DNA from: an uncultured Fluviicola sp.
GTDB lineage: Bacteria; Bacteroidota; Bacteroidia; Flavobacteriales_D; Crocinitomicaceae
NCBI RefSeq assembly: GCF_902168135.1
Contig: NZ_CABHOL010000053.1
Location: 1 to 41,478, forward strand
Direction: 5' to 3'
Length of the DNA: 41,478 nt
In this document: piece by piece, positions 23,580 to 34,369 of the stretch
Layout of the letters: each line of letters opens with the position of its first letter
Position numbering within the stretch: position 1 is the stretch's first letter
The notes under the pieces: model-generated
Seen by the model: only the letters and a program-made list of their open reading frames with translations
Told to the model about the DNA's origin: nothing
Databases searched by the model: none
Program-made: the position numbers and the translations under genes

Positions 23580-25172
23580 ATGGAGTACGCTTTTAGGTTT
23601 TTCTTATATTACAGAAAAAAAGCCTTGCGATTCATTCAACTTACTGTTTTTCTATTACTGAATCATTTTCTTTGGGCCCAGGTTCCGCCTCAAATCGACT
23701 GGGGACCTGAGAATTTGGCCCGGGTCAATACACTGGCTGTTTTGCCGAAGGATAACGGAGTTTTTTTTACATTCCATTATGCGAATGCTTCATTGATGCC
23801 TTCAGCTAAAATTTCCCGGTTCGAAAATGGTAAAGAAATCCTTTCCAAAAGAATAGAACCCCGGATTGATCAGAAAATGGTCACACTGGAAGATATGTTT
23901 TTGTTCTCAAACCGTTTATTCGGACTTTTTTCGGATAAGATAGGTCCTTCGGTTACTTTATACATGCAGGAATATGACGACGATGTGGATCCGCTTGGTC
24001 CGCCGCTGGTAGTTGCTTCTTATGTGGTCCCGAAAGGCTGGAGCAGGAATGTGTTGGTTACTACGAAAGTTTCCCCGGGAAACAAATTTTTGGTGGTGGA
24101 TTACCTGATTCCGGCAAAGAAAGAAACCTATGATCGTTTCGGGTACAATGTGTTGAATGAGAAAATGATTTCCGTGCGGGAAGGTGAATACGAAATACCT
24201 TACGATTCCAGGCTTTCAGCTGTTGAAGCAAGACATTTAACCGATAAAGGGGATTATTTCCTGGGAATCTCCGTTTTCTCCAAAGCATATTACAGTTTCT
24301 GGAAGGATTTCGGTCAGGTGGATAAATCTGTTTTGATCCACATGAGCCCGGAGGATTCCACGAGGATGTACGAACTGGATTTGGAACAGCGAAAGGTCTA
24401 TAATTTTATGATTACATCTTCCGATACAACGGCAATGGTAACCGGTACCTGGGGAGGCGAAGATTCCAAAGGTGCGAAAGGTGTTTTTTACGCTGCTTTT
24501 TCTCTGAAATCCAATGAACTGGGATTGCCGAAGTTTTTGGAGTTCCCGAAAGAAATACTGGAACAGGAAAATCCACAGTCGGATGATATTTACAGTTACC
24601 AGAATGTCAATAATGAATTGCTTAATTATGCCTTCAGGAATGTTATTTTACTTCCCGACGGATCCATTACCGTACTTGCAGAGCAGTATTACATTTATGA
24701 GGTAAACACCACCGATTCAAGAGGAATGAGCCAGGTTACGAACTATTACAATTACAACGACTGCGTTGTTTATTCCATTTCAAACCAGGGAGAGCTCAAC
24801 TGGTTCCGGAAAATACCTAAGAAGCAGGAGTCAGTCAATGACTTTGGCCAATATTCCTCATTGATTAGTTATATCAGTAAAGGAAACCTGGTTATCTTTT
24901 TTAATGATCATATTCAAAATTACGACCAGGTAGGAGGGTACCGAGGAACCCGGATTGCGTTCTCGAATTCTTTGAGATACAGGGAATATTGTCTTGCAAG
25001 AACGAGTGTTAATCTTCAAAACGGTGAAACGGAGCGGAGCATGTTCTCCACCTATGATGCAATCGGTGCATTCGTCTGCCTGAAGCTTTCCAGTGTGAAT
25101 TACAAAACACGCCAGGTTATCTTTGCGGCGTCGAATAAAAGGGATAAATACGGTTTCCTGGCATTTGAATAG
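23580..25172 (+). CDS. Exported protein of unknown function
   Basis: Not recognised. 530 residues from ATG 23580; the frame is also open from TTG 23571. A signal peptide is visible (ALRFIQLTVFLLLNHFLWA, cut before Q). The rest is rich in beta-strand-like, aromatic stretches (YFLGISVFSKAYYSFWKD, GVFYAAFSLKSNELGLP, NYYNYNDCVVYSISNQGELN) with mild internal repetition of the kind seen in beta-propellers. No catalytic motif and no T9SS sorting tail were found. It starts 40 nt after purB and ends 40 nt before convergent lnt. TAATTTTG at 23566-23573 resembles a -7 box but is very close to the start, so co-transcription with purB is equally likely. Confidence 0.7.
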   Translation: MEYAFRFFLYYRKKALRFIQLTVFLLLNHFLWAQVPPQIDWGPENLARVNTLAVLPKDNGVFFTFHYANASLMPSAKISRFENGKEILSKRIEPRIDQKMVTLEDMFLFSNRLFGLFSDKIGPSVTLYMQEYDDDVDPLGPPLVVASYVVPKGWSRNVLVTTKVSPGNKFLVVDYLIPAKKETYDRFGYNVLNEKMISVREGEYEIPYDSRLSAVEARHLTDKGDYFLGISVFSKAYYSFWKDFGQVDKSVLIHMSPEDSTRMYELDLEQRKVYNFMITSSDTTAMVTGTWGGEDSKGAKGVFYAAFSLKSNELGLPKFLEFPKEILEQENPQSDDIYSYQNVNNELLNYAFRNVILLPDGSITVLAEQYYIYEVNTTDSRGMSQVTNYYNYNDCVVYSISNQGELNWFRKIPKKQESVNDFGQYSSLISYISKGNLVIFFNDHIQNYDQVGGYRGTRIAFSNSLRYREYCLARTSVNLQNGETERSMFSTYDAIGAFVCLKLSSVNYKTRQVIFAASNKRDKYGFLAFE

Positions 25173-25212
25173 CCGGTATTTGTGTAGTTGCGGTAAAAAA
25201 AGAGTGGGGCAA

Positions 25213-26811
25213 TTATCTTTTATTTCCCTGGAAAATGCGGAGAATACGCAGTATAATGAACATTCCGAATCCAACCAATGCAAAATAACCGATGAAATCA
25301 CCCAAAGCCTGGTAAAGCGTTCGTTTGGAATTGAGCTGGATCGTATAATTAAATTGATCCTTTACCCACCATTTCGTTTCCTTCAAAACATCCCCGCGGT
25401 TGGATATAATTCCTGATTTACCGGTGTTTGCAGACCTAACGACGTATTTGTTGTTCTCAATCGCTCTTAAGCGCGCAAATTGAAAATGTTGTTTGTACCC
25501 TGGGGTGTCCTTCCACCAGCCATCGTTGGTAATGATTGCTATAAATTGAGAGCCGTTTTTAGCCTGTTTTGCCATAAAACCCCCGTAAATAGACTCGTAA
25601 CAAACTACCGGTGAGAATTTTACCCGGTTTTTCTCAAAAATCTTAGGCTCGGTCTCTGTGCCCAAACTTCCGGAGCCGCCTTCCATTTCAACCGCCAGGT
25701 CTTCCAGGAACGGGAAAATCCCTACAAACGGAATTTTTTCTACTCCCAAAACCAGTTTTGACTTGTGAATGATCTTGGGATTTGAAGTATTATCGAAAAG
25801 CACAGAGGAATTGTAATCTTCCACATAGGAATTCAATTGCGGGATAAACTTGCTGGCCGGGGAATTTTTACCCTCAAATACCTTAAAAGTAGTTGCTCCG
25901 ATCAATAACCCTGCATTTGACCATTTAGCGCGGTGCTCATTGATCACGTGAAAGAAAACTTCTTTACGCAAACCGGTTTCGTAAATTTTTGCAGTCGGAT
26001 AAAGCGATGTTTCCGGAGCGATAACCATTTGTGTTTCTTTGGAAACAACCTGGTCGGCCTGGTCTAAAATTGATTTTAATTGTTCACCGTTGTCCAGTAC
26101 GAATTTCTCGCCATACGGGTCAATATTCGGTTGAATGATCACCACATTGTAAGGTGTCCCCTTGACGTCTTTTGAAAAATACAGGATCCAGGAAAAACAG
26201 AGCGGAGCAAACAACAAGATTGCTGCACTAATGAAATACGAGTTTTTCAGCAGTTTTTTGGGTTGAACGACCAATTTGTAAATAAGCAGGTTCATTACCA
26301 GTATCCACAATGATCCCCCCAGTACACCGGTAATGGAATACCACTGCACCCATGAAACCCGTGGAGCGAAAACATTTCCTAAAGTCAGCCACGGCCAGGA
26401 TAATTCCCAATGGAAATGTAAAAATTCAAAGCTCAGCCAAACGCAAATGAGGATTGGGCCATTCCATTTGACACCCAATTTTCGTTTTAGAAGGTGATAA
26501 AGCAGGAAGGCAATGGACATTAACAAACTATTTGCAAAAAAAGCCAGGTATGCGCCTTCCTCGCTGGCGTAATAAACCCACCAGGTAGTTCCGACATTGT
26601 AAATGAAGAAGGTCAGATAAGCTTGTATAAATAGGCTGAACGCTTTGCGTTTTGAGTGAAAATAAGACTCTACGAGCAGCAATGGGATCCATGCAACAAA
26701 AGCTAAGGGAGTAATACTTCCGGTTTCAGGAAATGAAACGGTTAGAAGGATTCCGGATAAGATGCTTAGTAACCAGTGATTTAGTCTTTTTTGAATGATT
26801 TTTTCTATCAT
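25213..26811 (-). CDS. lnt: Apolipoprotein N-acyltransferase
   Basis: 532 residues. The N-terminal half (about 1-215) is membrane-embedded with several helices, starting LSILSGILLTVSFPE. The C-terminal half is the periplasmic nitrilase-like domain. It opens with VVIIQPNIDPYGEKF and contains the catalytic triad as Glu267 (APETSLYPT), Lys359 (GVEKIPF) and Cys404 (VVCYESIYG), followed by ITNDGWWKDTPGYKQHFQFA and RAIENNKYVVRSANTG. It adds the third acyl chain to outer-membrane lipoproteins. It is transcribed alone, convergent with the unknown exported gene and divergent from the first T9SS cassette. Confidence 0.93.
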   Translation of the reverse strand: MIEKIIQKRLNHWLLSILSGILLTVSFPETGSITPLAFVAWIPLLLVESYFHSKRKAFSLFIQAYLTFFIYNVGTTWWVYYASEEGAYLAFFANSLLMSIAFLLYHLLKRKLGVKWNGPILICVWLSFEFLHFHWELSWPWLTLGNVFAPRVSWVQWYSITGVLGGSLWILVMNLLIYKLVVQPKKLLKNSYFISAAILLFAPLCFSWILYFSKDVKGTPYNVVIIQPNIDPYGEKFVLDNGEQLKSILDQADQVVSKETQMVIAPETSLYPTAKIYETGLRKEVFFHVINEHRAKWSNAGLLIGATTFKVFEGKNSPASKFIPQLNSYVEDYNSSVLFDNTSNPKIIHKSKLVLGVEKIPFVGIFPFLEDLAVEMEGGSGSLGTETEPKIFEKNRVKFSPVVCYESIYGGFMAKQAKNGSQFIAIITNDGWWKDTPGYKQHFQFARLRAIENNKYVVRSANTGKSGIISNRGDVLKETKWWVKDQFNYTIQLNSKRTLYQALGDFIGYFALVGFGMFIILRILRIFQGNKR

Positions 26812-26957
26812 ACTACGAAATTACAATTTGTTTGCTGATGCTGATCCTATTTCGACGAATGCCTTGAAAACAAAGACGAACAGCGTGATTTTAATGTGAA
26901 TTATCACACATAAAATTTAAAATAAACTGTTAAAAAATGGAATTTATTTGAAAAAGA

Positions 26958-26990
26958 GACAACTAGTGCTAAATTTTTTCGTCACATTTG
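26958..26990 (+). promoter_or_regulatory. Candidate promoter of cassette 1, matching cassette 2
   Basis: GACAAC (26958-26963) is followed, 29 nt start to start, by TTTG in CACATTTG (26983-26990), with TTTTTTCGTC directly before it. The same arrangement and spacing is found at 33934-33966 ahead of the second cassette. The box is 24 nt before the ATG at 27014 and departs from TAnnTTTG at the first base. Confidence 0.4.
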
Positions 26991-27013
26991 TCAAGAACTA
27001 AAATACTCATTTA

Positions 27014-27364
27014 ATGAAAAATCATTTCATTAACTGTTTGTGCTTTACTACTACGCTCTCCTTATCTTTCGCGTTCCCTAGTTATAGCCAACAGGTTGAA
27101 AAACACGAAGATGCCGTTTATGCGAATCCGCATGTAACGGGAGTCGGATCTCCAACAATCGTGTACCATTTGACATCGGCACTGGCAGCTACTGTATTGG
27201 ATGAACTAACAATTTACCTCGAATCCATGAATGCGATCACTCAGGTTGAGGTCAATGGGTTGGATATTTCCATTGAGTTCAAAGAACCGACCACCAACGA
27301 AATGATTTATCTCTTCATTCAGCGAATGGAGATGTTATACATCAATAAGCCAAAAAACAGGTAA
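27014..27364 (+). CDS. Small exported protein of cassette 1, unknown family
   Basis: 116 residues with a signal peptide (LCFTTTLSLSFAFPSYS, cut before QQ). The mature part is about 90 residues. Its core reads YANPHVTGVGSPTIVYHL, then LESMNAITQVEVNG, DISIEFKE and MIYLFIQRMEMLYI. This pattern suggests a small alternating alpha/beta domain. It is about 60% identical by eye to the protein at 33993-34346 along its whole length. No family was recognised. Each copy lies 23-24 nt before a giant type B T9SS protein and shares a promoter with it, so a joint role such as periplasmic chaperone, partner subunit or surface anchor is inferred. No cysteine lies near the signal cleavage site, so it is not a lipoprotein. 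Confidence 0.7.
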   Translation: MKNHFINCLCFTTTLSLSFAFPSYSQQVEKHEDAVYANPHVTGVGSPTIVYHLTSALAATVLDELTIYLESMNAITQVEVNGLDISIEFKEPTTNEMIYLFIQRMEMLYINKPKNR

Positions 27365-27388
27365 ACCATAATACTACTCTCTCCGGTT

Positions 27389-30300
27389 ATGAAAACAACT
27401 ACTTTTTGGGGTTACTTTATTCTCCCTCTATTTATTTTTTTAGGTTTCACAGGTTTCTCACAGGGTGCAGATACCCAGGCAGGAGCAACTTCAGTTCCAA
27501 TTTCCGTTCCGTTGAATGCTTCGGGTTCCACAATCGGTGCCGTGAATAATTTCGATGCTGCGGGAACAACATTTGATGATGGTCCGGACTGGTATTATTA
27601 TTACTGTGCTCCAAGCAATGCAACTTTATGGGTGACAATCACATTTACACCCGGAGGCTTGGCAAACCCGGTAATGCCGTCCATATCGGTTATAGACGGA
27701 ACCGGATTTTTGTATGGTCAAACCCAGGTGTTTGGCGATATTTCAGGAACTTATGGAATTCCTTTTACACCGACAGCCGGCCAGTGCTACTATTTCGTGG
27801 TGGATAATGACGGTGTCGGAGGTCCGGCGGGATTTAACTATAATATCCAAATTTCGAATACAGTTCCAGTACATCCGGTAAACCCAACACAGCCGGCTTG
27901 TACGAACATCGGGTTTGATGGCGGATCAACTTCCGGGTGGCTTGGCTCATGGGGACATTCCATGCAGACCGGGATTGCTCCGCAGCCAACACCAACATAT
28001 ACACCGATTTTTTACAATACAACAGGCGGGCATCATACAATAACCACTCCGGGAACGGATGTACAGGCTCCAATTCAAACGGTTTGTCCTCAAATACCGG
28101 GAAATACTAATTCGTTGCTATTAGGCGACGGACCGAATGCAGCTTATGGAGGAGCGAGCGTTGAACAAAAATTCCAGGTAACAGCATCTAACGCACTGTT
28201 TATTTACTATTACGCATTGGTGATCCAGGATGGTGGAGCTTCAGGCTCTACAGCCCATACAGATCAGGAACAGCCGTACTTTCGGATAGAAGCATTGGAT
28301 TGTGCCGGAACACCCATCACCTGCGGGAATCTATTGGTTACCGGAGGTCCCGGAATACCGGGGTTTACTCAAATTGGGACCAGCGGAACATATTGGAAAG
28401 ACTGGACCCCGGTGATGCTTGATTTAACTCCTTACATCGGATCTTGTGTAACTATGCGGTTTACCGTTGGAGACTGTTCTATCGGGGCGCATTATGCCTA
28501 TGCATACCTGGATGCCACCTGTGCACCGATGAGTATTGTTGCTCCGCCGAATATTTGTCAATTCGAGACATCAACTTTAACAGCTCCGGCAGGCGCCGCA
28601 ACTTATTCCTGGGTTGAAACATCTGCTCCGGGAACGGTTTTAGGTACATCAAATACTTTGTCGGTAACTCCAGCAACTACCGGAACGTTCAATTATCAAT
28701 GCACGATGACTTCCCTGGCAGGTTGTAATTCTACGTTGACGACTTCTGTTACCGTTTTGCCGACACCGCAAATTACTGTTACCAATCCGCCTGCAGTTTG
28801 TTCACCTGCAACCGTTGACCTGACAAGTGCAAGTGTGGTCACAATCAATTCAGGTTCCGGGACAATCGGATATTTTTCGGATGCGGCCTGTACGGTGCCG
28901 ATAGCAGCTCCGGGGGCTGTTACTGCAAGCGGGACGTATTATATTCAAATCCTGAACGCGAATGGCTGTTATGAAATCGAACCGGTTACCGTAATTGTTA
29001 ATGCAAGTCCGGCGGTTAATGTTGTAACGACTAACCAATCGATTTGTCCCGGGGGAAGCGTGAATTTAAATGCAACCCTTGCGCCCTCCGGAGTGAATAA
29101 TCCGGTCACATTTACAAATACAACAGATTTTCCCCTGAACGACGGAAGTGTAACCCCGGTTAATTCAACCATAACGGTTAGTGGAATTACGCCACAAACA
29201 GCCGGAGTTCTGCCGATAGTTTCGGTCAATGCAAATATTACCCATACCTATGACGGTGATATTACGATTTGGCTTCGCTGTCCGAATGGTAGTACCATTG
29301 ATCTTTCTTCTGATAATGGCGGGGCAGGAGCTAACTATACAAATACCACATTTGTACCGACCGGAGCGCCGTCGATTACCACCGGAACTGCACCTTTTTC
29401 GGGAAGTTTTACTCCTGAGCAGGCATTTTCGCTTTTAAATTCATGCGCTGTCAATGGGGTTTGGACCTTGCAGGTGTACGACCTGGCAACCGGAGATGTG
29501 GGAACATTAACTGATTGGTCGATTACCTTCAATAATTTTGTGCCAACAACTTTCGCCTGGTCGCCTACGACAAATATGACCAATTCAACGACATTAAATC
29601 CAACAGTTTCACCAACTGCAACAACAACTTATACTTTGACTGCAACCAACCCGATTGGTGGCTGTACTTCAACAGATAATGTGGTTATTACAGTGAATCC
29701 GCTCCCGACTGCAACCATTGCAGGAACAACAACGGTTTGTCAGAATGCAACGGCACCTACAATTACCTTTACGGGGGCAAATGGAACAGCTCCATATACT
29801 TTTACCTACAACATCAACGGCGGAGCAAACCAAACAGTGAGCAGCGGAGCCGGAACGACCGCAACAGTGACAGCTCCAACGACAACCGCAGGAACATTTA
29901 CCTACAATTTAGTAAGTGTGACCAGTACAATGGGATGTTCGCAAAACCAGTCAGGTTCGGCAACCATTACAGTTACTCAGACTCCAACTGTGAATGCCGT
30001 AACCCCTCAAACAGTTTGTGCAAATGCATCTACCACAGCTGTTACTTTCACGGGAAATAATACTGCTACAACCACTTTTGATTGGACGAATAATACGACA
30101 TCCATCGGTTTGGGAGCAAGCGGAACAGGTAACATCGGAGCATTTACAGCAACAAATGCAGCTGCTTCACCAGTTACAGCGACGATCACAGTAACACCAA
30201 CATTAAGCGGTTGTCCCGGAACGCCTCAAAACTTTACCATTACTGTAAATCCTATTCCGACAGTGAATGCACCGGCACCGCAAACCGTTTGTGCGAATGC

Positions 30301-33300
30301 ATCTACAACAGCGGTTACTTTCACCGGAAACAATACCGCCACAACAACCTTCAACTGGACAAACAACACCACATCCATCGGTTTGGGAGCAAGCGGAACT
30401 GGTAACATCGGAGCATTTACAGCAACGAATGCAACAGCTTCGCCGGTAACGGCAACTATTACAGTAACCCCCACGTTGAATGGTTGTACCGGTACCCCGC
30501 AGAACTTTACCATTACGGTAAATCCATTACCTACGGTAAATACGGTAACTCCTCAAACAGTTTGTGCAAATGCATCTACATCAGCGGTTACTTTCACGGG
30601 AAATAATACTGCTACAACCACTTTTGATTGGACGAATAATACGACATCCATTGGTTTGGGAGCAAGCGGAACAGGTAACATCGGGGCATTTACAGCAACG
30701 AATACAACTGCTTCACCGGTTATTGCGACCATTACAGTAACACCAACATTAAACGGTTGTCCCGGAACGCCTCAAAACTTTACCATTACTGTAAATCCTA
30801 TTCCGACAGTGAATGCACCGGCACCGCAAACCGTTTGTGCGAATGCATCTACCACAGCGGTTACTTTCACCGGAAATAATACTGCTACAACCACTTTTGA
30901 TTGGACGAATAATACGACATCCATCGGTTTGGGAGCAAGCGGAACTGGTAACATCGGCGCATTTACAGCAACGAATGCAACAGCTTCACCGGTAACGGCA
31001 ACTATCACCGTAACACCCACGTTGAATGGTTGTCCCGGAACTTCGCAGAACTTTAACATTACGGTAAATCCAACTCCAACGATAGGAGGAACGTTCACAG
31101 CTTGTGCAGGATCTACTACTCAATTAACCGGAAGCGGTACACCCGCTGCTGCTAGTCCATGGACCTCTTCGAATACGGCAGTTGCTACTGTTTCATCAAC
31201 AGGTTTGATAACCGGAGTTGCACCCGGAACCAGTACAATTACTTATATGAACTCTGATGGGTGTCCTGTCACGCAGGTAATAACAATCACTTCGGGAGCA
31301 AGTATTTCCGGTAACCTGACGGTTTGTATCGGAGCCACAACTCAATTAAGCGGAACAGGAACTGCTAATGCGACCAATCCGTGGGTTTCTTCGAATACAG
31401 CAGTTGCCACCGTTTCCAATACCGGATTAGTTACTTCTTTAAGTGCCGGAACCACGACAATTACCTATACAAATTCCAGCGGATGCCTGGATGCCGAAGT
31501 TGTAACCGTAAATCCGCTGCCAACAGTGACGGGTTCAGATGTGTGTATTGGCGGAACATCTCAGCTGACAGGTTCGGGAACCGCAAATGCAACCAATCCA
31601 TGGGTTTCTTCGAACACTGCCGTTGCTACCGTTTCCAATACCGGATTAGTTACCGGTGTATCCGTTGGTTCGACAACGATTACCTATACGAATTCCAATG
31701 GTTGTTCCAATACAATGACCCTGAATGTAGTTGGAAATCCGGCAATAGGTGGAACATTGAGTGCTTGTGTGGGAGCAACCACACAATTATCGGCTACAGG
31801 AACCCCGAATGCGACCAATCCATGGACATCTTCCAATACTGCGGTTGCAACCGTTTCTAATACAGGGTTGGTGACAGGAGTTTCAGCAGGTACAACAACA
31901 ATTACTTTTACGAATTCGTCTTCTTGTCAAAGTACTGCAGTTGTCACAATCAATCCGTTGCCGACAATTACAGGGACTTTTAGCTTATGTGCAGGTGCAA
32001 CTACTCAATTAACGGGATCTCCAACTGCAAATGCGACCACTCCATGGACTTCTTCGAATACGGCTGTTGCGACAATTTCGAATACTGGTTTGGTAACAGG
32101 AGTTTCAGCCGGAACCACAACCATTACCTATACAAACAGCAATGGCTGTTCACAGACCGAAACAGTGACGGTTAATGCTTTACCAACTGCAACGATTTCG
32201 GGAGCTTCTACACTTTGTGCAGGAAATGCTACAACCTTTACGATTTCGGGAACACCGAATGCGACAGTCGTGTATTCAAATGGAACAAGCAACTCGAACG
32301 TAGTTCTGAATGCCGCTGGAAATGCAACAATAAATACTGGAGTATTGAATGCTACGACAACCTATACCTTGGTTTCAGCTCAATCGGCAGCTCCGGCTTC
32401 TTGCAGCAATACACTCACAGGATCGATTACAATAACTGTTAACCCCAACCCGGTTATGGACCCGGTTTCGAATGTATTGGTTTGTCCGGGAGATAATGTG
32501 GTTATTCCTTCATTTTCGTCAACTCCGACCGGAGCAACATATGCATGGACGAATTCCAATACATCCATTGGTTTAGGAGCAAGCGGATCAGGTGATATTC
32601 CTGCATTTACATCCGTAAATCCGGGTACAACTCCAATTAGCGGAACCGTAACAGTCATCCCGACATTGAATGGTTGTTCTGGGGCAAGCATGACATTCAC
32701 TATCGGAGTGAGCAACAATCCTGTTGCAAATGCCGGAAATGACATTAGTTTATGTATCAATTCACTGACAGGAAACCAGGTTGGTTCTGCTCCGGTTGCA
32801 GGAAATACCTATTCCTGGAGTCCGTCTACGGGTTTAAACGATGCATCCGTTTCGAATCCGACCGTAAGTACCCTAACTGCAGGAACTAATTCCTATACTG
32901 TTACAGTAACAAATGCTTTGGGCTGCCAGTCGACAGATGCGGTTTCGGTAACGATCAATCCTTTGCCGGTAGTATCCTTCCAAAGCAGCACTGCATCCGG
33001 TTGTGCACCGGTTTCTATTACCTTCACAAACGACAATCAGGCCGGTTCTGTAAATTGCGTCTGGACATTTGGAGGCGGGGGAACTCAATCGGGTTGCGGT
33101 CCTGTTACTCATCAGTTTACTACCGCAGGTTCATTTGATGTGACCTTAACGGTTACGGATGCAAACGGCTGTACCAATTCCCTGACGAATCCCGGAATGA
33201 TTACCATTTTCCCGGAAGTAGAAGCGTCTTTTGGAGTTGATGTGTACGAACAAACTATTTTAAACCCGGTCTTCCACTTTTCGAATACTTCCATAAATGC

Positions 33301-33748
33301 AACTTCTTATAGCTGGGAATTTGGAGATGGAACTAATTCCAATCAAACCAATCCTACACATACTTATGATGACAAACCGGGAGTATACCAGATTATTCTT
33401 TACGCTACAAATCCGGCGGGATGCCTGGACAGTGCGGTTGCAGTTGTTTCCGTTGTAGACGAATTGATTTTCTATGTACCGAATACTTTTACTCCGGATG
33501 GTGACGAATTCAACAATGTGTTCTTCCCGGTTTTCAGTTCCGGGTTTGACGGACAAAATTATACTTTGTTAATCTTTGATCGTTGGGGAGAAGTATTATT
33601 TGAATCACATAACGTAGATTTCGGTTGGGATGGAACGTACCTGGGACAATTGTGTAAGGAAGGTGTTTATACCTGGAAGATTGTGATTAAGGAACGAGAT
33701 AAGGATAAGCACAACGAGTATATAGGGCATGTGAATTTGCTGAAGTAA
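27389..33748 (+). CDS. Giant T9SS type B surface protein with PKD-like and BIG2-like repeats
   Basis: 2119 residues. Domain order: signal peptide (to about 25, FLGFTGFSQ); a beta-sandwich head with [20 protein letters not shown] (about 26-160); a lectin-like domain with [15 protein letters not shown] to [10 protein letters not shown] (about 167-378); Ig-like segments (about 380-560); a P-domain (proprotein-convertase-like) with [14 protein letters not shown] and [10 protein letters not shown] (about 570-717). Two further Ig-like segments are followed by four near-identical 91-residue PKD-like units (866-1229), five BIG2-like units of about 74 residues (1230-1598), more Ig/PKD modules with WTFGGGG and WEFGDGT (about 1860-2025), and the type B T9SS C-terminal domain (about 2027-2119, [34 protein letters not shown]). 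Very likely a secreted adhesin displayed on the cell surface. It is the second gene of cassette 1; no SprF/PorP-like gene follows. Confidence 0.88.
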   Translation: MKTTTFWGYFILPLFIFLGFTGFSQGADTQAGATSVPISVPLNASGSTIGAVNNFDAAGTTFDDGPDWYYYYCAPSNATLWVTITFTPGGLANPVMPSISVIDGTGFLYGQTQVFGDISGTYGIPFTPTAGQCYYFVVDNDGVGGPAGFNYNIQISNTVPVHPVNPTQPACTNIGFDGGSTSGWLGSWGHSMQTGIAPQPTPTYTPIFYNTTGGHHTITTPGTDVQAPIQTVCPQIPGNTNSLLLGDGPNAAYGGASVEQKFQVTASNALFIYYYALVIQDGGASGSTAHTDQEQPYFRIEALDCAGTPITCGNLLVTGGPGIPGFTQIGTSGTYWKDWTPVMLDLTPYIGSCVTMRFTVGDCSIGAHYAYAYLDATCAPMSIVAPPNICQFETSTLTAPAGAATYSWVETSAPGTVLGTSNTLSVTPATTGTFNYQCTMTSLAGCNSTLTTSVTVLPTPQITVTNPPAVCSPATVDLTSASVVTINSGSGTIGYFSDAACTVPIAAPGAVTASGTYYIQILNANGCYEIEPVTVIVNASPAVNVVTTNQSICPGGSVNLNATLAPSGVNNPVTFTNTTDFPLNDGSVTPVNSTITVSGITPQTAGVLPIVSVNANITHTYDGDITIWLRCPNGSTIDLSSDNGGAGANYTNTTFVPTGAPSITTGTAPFSGSFTPEQAFSLLNSCAVNGVWTLQVYDLATGDVGTLTDWSITFNNFVPTTFAWSPTTNMTNSTTLNPTVSPTATTTYTLTATNPIGGCTSTDNVVITVNPLPTATIAGTTTVCQNATAPTITFTGANGTAPYTFTYNINGGANQTVSSGAGTTATVTAPTTTAGTFTYNLVSVTSTMGCSQNQSGSATITVTQTPTVNAVTPQTVCANASTTAVTFTGNNTATTTFDWTNNTTSIGLGASGTGNIGAFTATNAAASPVTATITVTPTLSGCPGTPQNFTITVNPIPTVNAPAPQTVCANASTTAVTFTGNNTATTTFNWTNNTTSIGLGASGTGNIGAFTATNATASPVTATITVTPTLNGCTGTPQNFTITVNPLPTVNTVTPQTVCANASTSAVTFTGNNTATTTFDWTNNTTSIGLGASGTGNIGAFTATNTTASPVIATITVTPTLNGCPGTPQNFTITVNPIPTVNAPAPQTVCANASTTAVTFTGNNTATTTFDWTNNTTSIGLGASGTGNIGAFTATNATASPVTATITVTPTLNGCPGTSQNFNITVNPTPTIGGTFTACAGSTTQLTGSGTPAAASPWTSSNTAVATVSSTGLITGVAPGTSTITYMNSDGCPVTQVITITSGASISGNLTVCIGATTQLSGTGTANATNPWVSSNTAVATVSNTGLVTSLSAGTTTITYTNSSGCLDAEVVTVNPLPTVTGSDVCIGGTSQLTGSGTANATNPWVSSNTAVATVSNTGLVTGVSVGSTTITYTNSNGCSNTMTLNVVGNPAIGGTLSACVGATTQLSATGTPNATNPWTSSNTAVATVSNTGLVTGVSAGTTTITFTNSSSCQSTAVVTINPLPTITGTFSLCAGATTQLTGSPTANATTPWTSSNTAVATISNTGLVTGVSAGTTTITYTNSNGCSQTETVTVNALPTATISGASTLCAGNATTFTISGTPNATVVYSNGTSNSNVVLNAAGNATINTGVLNATTTYTLVSAQSAAPASCSNTLTGSITITVNPNPVMDPVSNVLVCPGDNVVIPSFSSTPTGATYAWTNSNTSIGLGASGSGDIPAFTSVNPGTTPISGTVTVIPTLNGCSGASMTFTIGVSNNPVANAGNDISLCINSLTGNQVGSAPVAGNTYSWSPSTGLNDASVSNPTVSTLTAGTNSYTVTVTNALGCQSTDAVSVTINPLPVVSFQSSTASGCAPVSITFTNDNQAGSVNCVWTFGGGGTQSGCGPVTHQFTTAGSFDVTLTVTDANGCTNSLTNPGMITIFPEVEASFGVDVYEQTILNPVFHFSNTSINATSYSWEFGDGTNSNQTNPTHTYDDKPGVYQIILYATNPAGCLDSAVAVVSVVDELIFYVPNTFTPDGDEFNNVFFPVFSSGFDGQNYTLLIFDRWGEVLFESHNVDFGWDGTYLGQLCKEGVYTWKIVIKERDKDKHNEYIGHVNLLK
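29984..31075 (+). repeat. Four 273-bp tandem repeats within the giant adhesin gene
   Basis: Exact 273-bp period, shown by the marker TGTGC(A/G)AATGC starting at 30017, 30290, 30563 and 30836. Units 1 and 3 share CAAACAGTTTGTGCAAATGC, while units 2 and 4 share CAAACCGTTTGTGCGAATGC. The order is therefore A-B-A-B, pointing to duplication of a 546-bp block. Each unit encodes one 91-residue PKD-like domain, and the frame is kept. Confidence 0.9.
31076..32182 (+). repeat. Five BIG2-like repeats of about 222 bp within the giant adhesin gene
   Basis: A conserved TGG codon in (W)(T/V)[10 protein letters not shown] is found at 31160, 31382, 31601, 31823 and 32045, giving spacings of 222, 219, 222 and 222 bp. 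Each unit encodes an Ig-like domain with C-x-GATTQL near its start and TTITYTNS near its end. Confidence 0.85.
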
Positions 33749-33992
33749 GAGTCAGCAAACGTTGACGATTCGATGGAAGTACAGTCATAAACAACAATGA
33801 ACGCAATTTTGTGCAATGGAAGGCTGTTTTGGTTATTGTTTGTTAAAATCGATTTAGTTCTATTCATTTAACTGGAAATGACTCATATTGAGTTGGGTTA
33901 CGATTGTTAAAAAGAGATTAATTTATAGAAAAAGACAACCTAAGAGTGTTTTTTTCGTCAACTTTGCGGAACTGAACTAAATTAATCATTTA
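33749..33992. promoter_or_regulatory. Spacer between the two cassettes, with the cassette 2 promoter
   Basis: No coding frame and no clear terminator were seen. The last 60 bases resemble the region before cassette 1: GACAAC at 33934-33939, TTTTTTTCGTC, then CAACTTTG at 33959-33966, 26 nt before the ATG. Upstream A-rich bases (GTTAAAAA, then AAAAAGACAAC) are also shared. The promoter was probably duplicated with the genes. Confidence 0.45.
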
Positions 33993-34346
33993 ATGAACAC
34001 AAATTTCATTAACTGTTTGTACTTTACTGCTGCGTTATTCTTCTTTTCTGCATTCACAGCATACGGTCAACAGATTGAAACACATGCAGATATTGACTAT
34101 GCTAACCCGAATGTTTCGGGGGTTGGATCTGCAACTGTTGTTTACCACCTGAAATCTCCGCTTGAAACTGTTGTTTTAGCTGAGTTGGAAAATTATATGG
34201 AATCCCTGAATGCGATTACGGGGGTTGATATCAATGGGTCCGATATTTCGATCACATTCAAAGAAGCCACAACCCATAAGATGATCTATCTGTTCATTCA
34301 ACGGATGGAAATGTATTATATCTATAAAAATCCAAAAGCAAATTAA
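33993..34346 (+). CDS. Small exported protein of cassette 2, unknown family
   Basis: 117 residues, paralogue of the protein at 27014-27364 (about 60% identity, no gaps until the last few residues). A signal peptide (LYFTAALFFFSAFTAYG, cut before QQ) precedes a mature domain. Within it YANPNVSGVGSATVVYHL, ESLNAITGVDINGSDISI and MIYLFIQRMEMYYIY are the best conserved stretches. Conservation is highest in the mature C-terminal half, which suggests that this half makes the important contact. It sits 23 nt before the 806-residue type B protein. Function unknown. Confidence 0.7.
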   Translation: MNTNFINCLYFTAALFFFSAFTAYGQQIETHADIDYANPNVSGVGSATVVYHLKSPLETVVLAELENYMESLNAITGVDINGSDISITFKEATTHKMIYLFIQRMEMYYIYKNPKAN

Positions 34347-34369
34347 ATCGAATACCACCTCTTTCCGTT

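Noticed and set aside
29984-31075. Possible CRISPR array suggested by regular repeats
   Set aside because: The period is 273 bp with no unique spacers, and the units encode protein domains in frame.
27447-33556. Many open frames on both strands inside the giant adhesin gene, some of them repetitive
   Set aside because: They are other-frame reflections of the repeat-rich coding sequence. The plus-strand frame has signal peptide, ordered domains and sorting tail.
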